The notes beneath the pieces are model-generated. The model had not been told where the DNA came from. It saw nothing but the letters and a program-made list of their open reading frames with translations, and searched no databases. Positions 39,216 through 42,522 of a stretch of 42,522 bases of DNA are shown in pieces. The stretch comes from Acetobacteroides hydrogenigenes (lineage in GTDB: Bacteria > Bacteroidota > Bacteroidia > Bacteroidales > ZOR0009): assembly GCF_004340205.1 (NCBI RefSeq), contig NZ_SLWB01000022.1, positions 1 to 42,522 of the forward strand, given 5' to 3'. Each line of letters starts with the position of its first letter. Position 1 is the first letter of the stretch. Made by a program: the position numbers and the translations under genes.

Positions 39216-39244
39216 TTTGTATAAAAAGAGGAATTACTAACTTG
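39216..39244 (+). promoter_or_regulatory. Promoter of the S41 protease gene
   Basis: TTTG (39216-39219), 18 bp, TAACTTG (39238-39244), ending 24 bp before the ATG. The -7 lacks one T of the consensus; its spacing to the start equals that of the NlpE-like gene. Confidence 0.4.
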
Positions 39245-39268
39245 CGAAACAATTTAAACCAATACAAT

Positions 39269-40717
39269 ATGAAAAAAGGGTTAACAATACTCGCCTACCT
39301 ATGGCTAATTTCGGCTTTTGGATTTACGCTATCGTCCTGCAGTAAAGATGATGATCCCAAACCGAAACCCGTTGTCCTCACCAAAGAGCAAGGATGGTCA
39401 AAGGAAATATACAACAACATGAAGGAAATTTACCTCTGGAATGACGCACTTCCTGCAACCTTTGATCCAACAAAATACGCAACACCCGAAGATGCTCTAG
39501 ACTATCTAATTGGCCTAAAAATCGATCCAGCTACGAATAGTGCAATAGACCGATACAGTTTTCTCGATAAAATTGGAAATCTAAGCGGAGAAATCAACGG
39601 AGGTACTGCTAGCGGAGATTACGGTTTTATGATTATGGCCGATGTAAACAGCTCCAAACAAGTTTCCTTCTTCGTTACCTACGCTTATGCAAATTCGCCT
39701 GCGGGAAAAGCTGGCGTACAGCGGTCGTACGAAATAGTAGCCATTAACGGAAGTAGCGATGTTCATCCTAGTGTTACAACAGAAGGAAAGCTTGATTCTA
39801 AATCAACTGGATATATTACTGTCGTAAACGCGCTGTTCAATTCGCAATCGGCCAAATTTACCTTTAAAAGACCCGACGGATCGCAGTTCGATGCCGCATT
39901 AACAGCTGGTTCGTTCACGATCAACAGCGTCTTGTTCGATAAAGTTATTGAGGTTGGCTCTAAAAAGGTTGGCTACGTTGTTTTCAACCAGTTTTTAGGA
40001 GAACCTGCTGTTGCCGAGTTAAATGCCGTAATTTCGAAATTTGAAGCTGCAGGTGTAAATAGCGTTGTGGTCGATCTTCGCTACAACGGTGGTGGATCGG
40101 TAGCTACCTGCGAGAAGTTCTGCAACCTACTGGCACCATCAACAGCCAACGGGAAGGTTATGTATAAGTACAAGATGAACTCTCTTCTACAGGCTCAGTA
40201 CAATCCTGCATCACTAATTTCAAACTTTGAGAAGACAAACTCTTTCCAACCAGAGTCGCTTTACTTTATTGTAAGCGGAAGCACAGCTTCGGCATCTGAG
40301 TTGCTCATCAATAACCTCCGCCCATACTTTGCTGGCAAACTCTTTTTAATTGGATCGACAACCTATGGAAAGCCATGCGGCTTTTGGGCTACTCCAATTG
40401 GTTATACCGAAAATCAAACAACTACAAAAGAAGGTTACGACTTATACGCTGTTTCGTTTGAATCCATTAACTCGAATAATGAAGGCGGATACTATGCTGG
40501 GATGACCCCTGGTTCTACTCAATACCCTGGAGTAAAAGCCTACGACACTCCAAAAGTTGGATGGGGAGACGAAACGGACGAACGTCTAGGTCAAGCACTC
40601 TACCATATTGCAAACGGCACGTTTAAGGCTACGACTAAATCGACCAGAACAATGCGCGAGAATGTAATCGACCGCCAGTTTAAGGGTATGATCGATTTTA
40701 GGAAACACCTAAAGTAG
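39269..40717 (+). CDS. S41-family serine protease lipoprotein
   Basis: 482 residues from the ATG at 39269; the longer frame begins upstream of the promoter. The lipobox LSSC anchors it to a membrane, followed by an acidic/Pro linker (SKDDDPKPKPVV). An S41 N-terminal helical domain (EIYNNMKEIYLWNDALP) and a PDZ domain with the carboxylate loop (about 112-200) precede the protease core. The catalytic Ser is in SGSTASASELLINNLRP, and the Lys is likely in GSTTYGKPCGFW. The core strand VVDLRYNGGGSVATCEKF is diagnostic. C-terminal-processing-type proteases degrade or trim exported proteins. A bidirectional terminator follows. Confidence 0.93.
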   Translation: MKKGLTILAYLWLISAFGFTLSSCSKDDDPKPKPVVLTKEQGWSKEIYNNMKEIYLWNDALPATFDPTKYATPEDALDYLIGLKIDPATNSAIDRYSFLDKIGNLSGEINGGTASGDYGFMIMADVNSSKQVSFFVTYAYANSPAGKAGVQRSYEIVAINGSSDVHPSVTTEGKLDSKSTGYITVVNALFNSQSAKFTFKRPDGSQFDAALTAGSFTINSVLFDKVIEVGSKKVGYVVFNQFLGEPAVAELNAVISKFEAAGVNSVVVDLRYNGGGSVATCEKFCNLLAPSTANGKVMYKYKMNSLLQAQYNPASLISNFEKTNSFQPESLYFIVSGSTASASELLINNLRPYFAGKLFLIGSTTYGKPCGFWATPIGYTENQTTTKEGYDLYAVSFESINSNNEGGYYAGMTPGSTQYPGVKAYDTPKVGWGDETDERLGQALYHIANGTFKATTKSTRTMRENVIDRQFKGMIDFRKHLK

Positions 40718-40741
40718 AGAATCTGACACGCTAAACCATAG

Positions 40742-40773
40742 AAAAATAGGTCGGAAAAATCCGACCTATTTTT
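40742..40773. terminator. Bidirectional rho-independent terminator
   Basis: A 14-bp perfect stem (aaaaataggtcgga / tccgacctattttt) with an A4 loop and T tracts both ways. It serves the S41 gene and the convergent ArsC-like gene, whose stop codon it touches. Confidence 0.88.
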
Positions 40774-41114
40774 TATTTTATCAGCACATCAATATTCTCG
40801 ACAGGTATGGCGACTACGGCCTTCAATCGGTCGACCACAATCGGGCGCTTGAGCAGCTTCGGGCTTTCAATAATAATCTTCACCCATTCGTCATCGGTAA
40901 AGTGCTTACCCTTCAGCTCCTTCTTAAAGTAATCCTCCTGGGTGCGAACTAGGTCTACCGGCTTAAGATTGGTCTTTAAAAGAATTTCCTTCATATCTTC
41001 CAAGGTAAGGCCATTCTTCAGGTAGTCGCAGATTTCGAACTCTACATTCTTTCCCTTAAGATAGTCGAGGCCTGCCCTACTTTTCGCACATCTCGGGTTG
41101 TGATATATTTTCAT
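40773..41114 (-). CDS. ArsC/Spx-family protein (arsenate reductase-like)
   Basis: 113 residues, a thioredoxin-fold protein. The single active Cys9 is in YHNPRCAKSRAGLDYL, the glutaredoxin-type ArsC/YffB signature. The family's later Arg-Pro (KLLKRPIVVD) is present at about 90. Substrate could be arsenate, but most members without ars neighbours are of unknown function, and no ars genes are here. It starts 18 bp after the prfB stop, so it is probably cotranscribed with prfB. Confidence 0.85.
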   Translation of the reverse strand: MKIYHNPRCAKSRAGLDYLKGKNVEFEICDYLKNGLTLEDMKEILLKTNLKPVDLVRTQEDYFKKELKGKHFTDDEWVKIIIESPKLLKRPIVVDRLKAVVAIPVENIDVLIK

Positions 41115-41132
41115 GGATCAAAAGTTTTAGGG

Positions 41133-42225
41133 TTACTCTTCGGCACCAAACTGCATCAGAAATGCCTTTGTGAACTCGTTGATGTCGCCATCGAGCACAG
41201 CGTTAACGTTCGACGTTTCATGATCGGTTCGCAGATCCTTCACCATCTTATAAGGATGAAGCACGTAGCTGCGGATTTGCGACCCCCACTCTATCTTCTT
41301 CTTTTTCCCCTCAATTTCTGCCTGAATCTCCATGCGCTTGCGCAGCTCCAGCTCGTAGAGGTGCGACTTTAGGATGCGCATGGCGTTCTCCTTGTTCTGA
41401 AACTGCGATCGGCTCTCGGTATTCTCAACCACAATTCCGGTAGGAATATGTCGAACGCGAACGCCCGTTTCTACCTTGTTAACGTTCTGCCCTCCGGCAC
41501 CGCTCGATCGGTAGGTATCCCACTCCAAATCGGCAGGGTTGATGTTAATTTCGATGGTGTCGTCGATGGCAGGAGATACGAATACAGATGCAAAGGTGGT
41601 TTGGCGCTTGCCTTGCGCGTTAAAGGGCGAAATACGCACCAACCGGTGCACGCCGTTCTCGCTCTTGAGGAATCCATAGGCAAAGGTTCCGACAAACTCG
41701 AGGGTTGCGCTCTTTATTCCGGCCTCTTCGCCATCCTGTACGTCGATAATTCGTACCTGCATGCTGTTGCGCTCGCCCCAGCGCACGTACATGCGCATGA
41801 GCATCTGCGCCCAGTCGAGGCTTTCGGTGCCACCTGCACCCGAGTTGATCTTCATAATGGCGCCCAGCTTATCCTCCTCGTTGCGGAGCATGTTGCGCAT
41901 CTCCAGATCTTCGATTAAATCTAAGGTTTGCCGATGCTGCTCGTTAACGTCCTCCTCGGTAGCCTCGCCCTCCTTGGCAAAGTCGTAGATCACCTGAAGA
42001 TCTTCAATGGCCTTTTTCACCTCGTTATACGAGGTTATCCAGCTCTTAATTTCGGCGATCTTCTTCAGCTGCTCCTCGGCCTTTTTAGGATCGTCCCAAA
42101 AGTTGGGGTCGTGCGACTTTTCTTCCTCTTCCTCGAGCCGAACTAAACGGTTCTCGATGTCAAAGATGCCTCCTCAGCGCCTGTTCGCGCCTTACAATAT
42201 CCTTTAGCTGTTCTTGTGTAATCAT
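41133..42225 (-). CDS. prfB: Peptide chain release factor 2 with programmed +1 frameshift
   Basis: Starts at ATG 42225, reads 21 codons to an in-frame TGA (42162-42160), then must shift +1 at CTT-TGA-C and continue from GAC at 42161 to the stop at 41133, giving 363 residues. The site is the canonical one: AGGAGG, three bases, CTT TGA C, where the AGGAGG pairs with 16S rRNA and the poor TGA is read slowly when RF2 is scarce. Domain landmarks downstream: the stop-codon tripeptide SPF at about 199-201 (RISPFNAQGKR) and the catalytic GGQ at about 244-246 (SSGAGGQNVNKVETGVRV). Both parts are needed, so this is one functional gene. Confidence 0.95.
42160..42174 (-). promoter_or_regulatory. prfB programmed +1 frameshift site
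   Basis: On the minus strand AGGAGG-CAT-CTT-TGA, then C. The Shine-Dalgarno-like AGGAGG three bases before CTT and the stop context TGAC match the conserved bacterial prfB autoregulation signal. It is notable because Shine-Dalgarno sequences are rare before start codons in this phylum, yet one is kept here. Confidence 0.93.
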
Positions 42226-42246
42226 TAATGTAGAAATGCTTTGGCC

Positions 42247-42254
42247 CAAAAGTA
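42247..42254 (-). promoter_or_regulatory. -7 element of the prfB promoter
   Basis: TACTTTTG on the minus strand matches TAnnTTTG and ends 21 bp before the prfB ATG. No clear -33 TTG. Confidence 0.5.
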
Positions 42255-42327
42255 CAAAATTTGTCGGTGGCTTTCATGCTGCCGCAGCGGGCACGCTGCG
42301 ATTTCTACGTTGAAGTACCCCACAAAA

Positions 42328-42357
42328 AATCCCCCGCACCTTTCGGCCCAGGGGATT
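42328..42357 (-). terminator. Possible minus-strand terminator right of prfB
   Basis: Arms aatcccc / ggggatt with a small inner stem, followed on the minus strand by TTTTTTG. No clear gene precedes it within the window, so its transcript is unknown. Confidence 0.45.
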
Positions 42358-42471
42358 GTCGCTTATGCGGGTTGGGTAATTCGGTTAATTCTTTTGGCCC
42401 TCGTTAAGCGTAGGCTCCACCTCATAGCCGTCAGATACTATGATTAAATCCAAGGATTACGATCATTTTTT

Positions 42472-42479
42472 TATCTTTG
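42472..42479 (+). promoter_or_regulatory. -7 element of a promoter leading out of the window
   Basis: TATCTTTG, an exact TAnnTTTG match on the plus strand, 43 bp before the right edge. It probably drives a gene starting beyond the window. Confidence 0.45.
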
Positions 42480-42522
42480 CAGCAACCAAAAGAAGGCTAA
42501 AGCCGATTCGTTAGGCCGAAGT

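Noticed and set aside
40773-41114. Arsenic resistance operon
   Set aside because: Only an ArsC/Spx-fold protein is present, with no arsB, arsR or acr3 nearby; it sits behind prfB.
41448-41918. 156-residue plus-strand reading frame
   Set aside because: Antisense shadow of prfB, whose protein is conserved throughout this interval.
41133-42225. prfB pseudogene
   Set aside because: The in-frame TGA sits in the canonical AGGAGG-CAT-CTT-TGA-C frameshift context and both flanking parts are intact.

Overview
The window is a stretch of a Bacteroidota chromosome, most likely order Bacteroidales. Four things support this. There is a SusC/SusD pair. Promoters fit the phylum's TAnnTTTG -7 element, and genes mostly lack a Shine-Dalgarno. 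Many secreted lipoproteins and signal-peptide proteins are present. The glycyl-tRNA synthetase is of the single-chain type. Rubrerythrin suggests an anaerobic or microaerophilic life. No prophage, integron, CRISPR array, rRNA or tRNA is visible.

Left end (1-4100): the C-terminal tail of a REP-associated transposase with nested hairpins behind it; a DUF6261-like protein with its own promoter and terminator; a tandem array of 42/43-bp palindromic units; and a secreted PKD-like adhesin that ends abruptly beside the array. Next come glyS and an OmpA-type lipoprotein (4118-6745).

The centre (6892-19528) is a polysaccharide utilisation locus. It holds a membrane-anchored TPR/HTH regulator, susC, susD, a two-gene LysO-type exporter, a periplasmic GH2 beta-galactosidase and a GH63-type glucosidase. 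SusCD would bind and import an oligosaccharide, the two hydrolases would trim it in the periplasm, and the regulator would sense it. Why an amino-acid exporter family sits in the middle of the operon is not obvious.

From 19936 to 26930 are mostly single genes: DUF1835/DUF3658 protein, NlpE-like lipoprotein, secreted hypothetical, S12 serine hydrolase, TlpA-like thioredoxin, a Bacteroidota surface-type hypothetical and a GNAT acetyltransferase. This part also carries two copies of an inverted-repeat element, each about 40 bp upstream of a start codon, and an 18-unit array of exact 21-bp period.

The right part (27068-42225) holds a patatin/Omp85 fusion, truA with an orphan hicB, acyltransferase 3, rubrerythrin, a small membrane protein, an S9-type hydrolase, dsbD, a PQQ-propeller protein fused to a metallophosphoesterase domain that has lost its metal ligands, an S41 protease lipoprotein, an ArsC/Spx-family protein, and prfB with a programmed +1 frameshift. 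The last 300 bases hold a promoter pointing out of the window.

I did not find a clearly new multi-gene system. The most unusual items are the two tandem arrays (42/43 bp and 21 bp), the paired inverted-repeat elements, the pseudo-phosphoesterase fusion and the exporter inside the polysaccharide locus.
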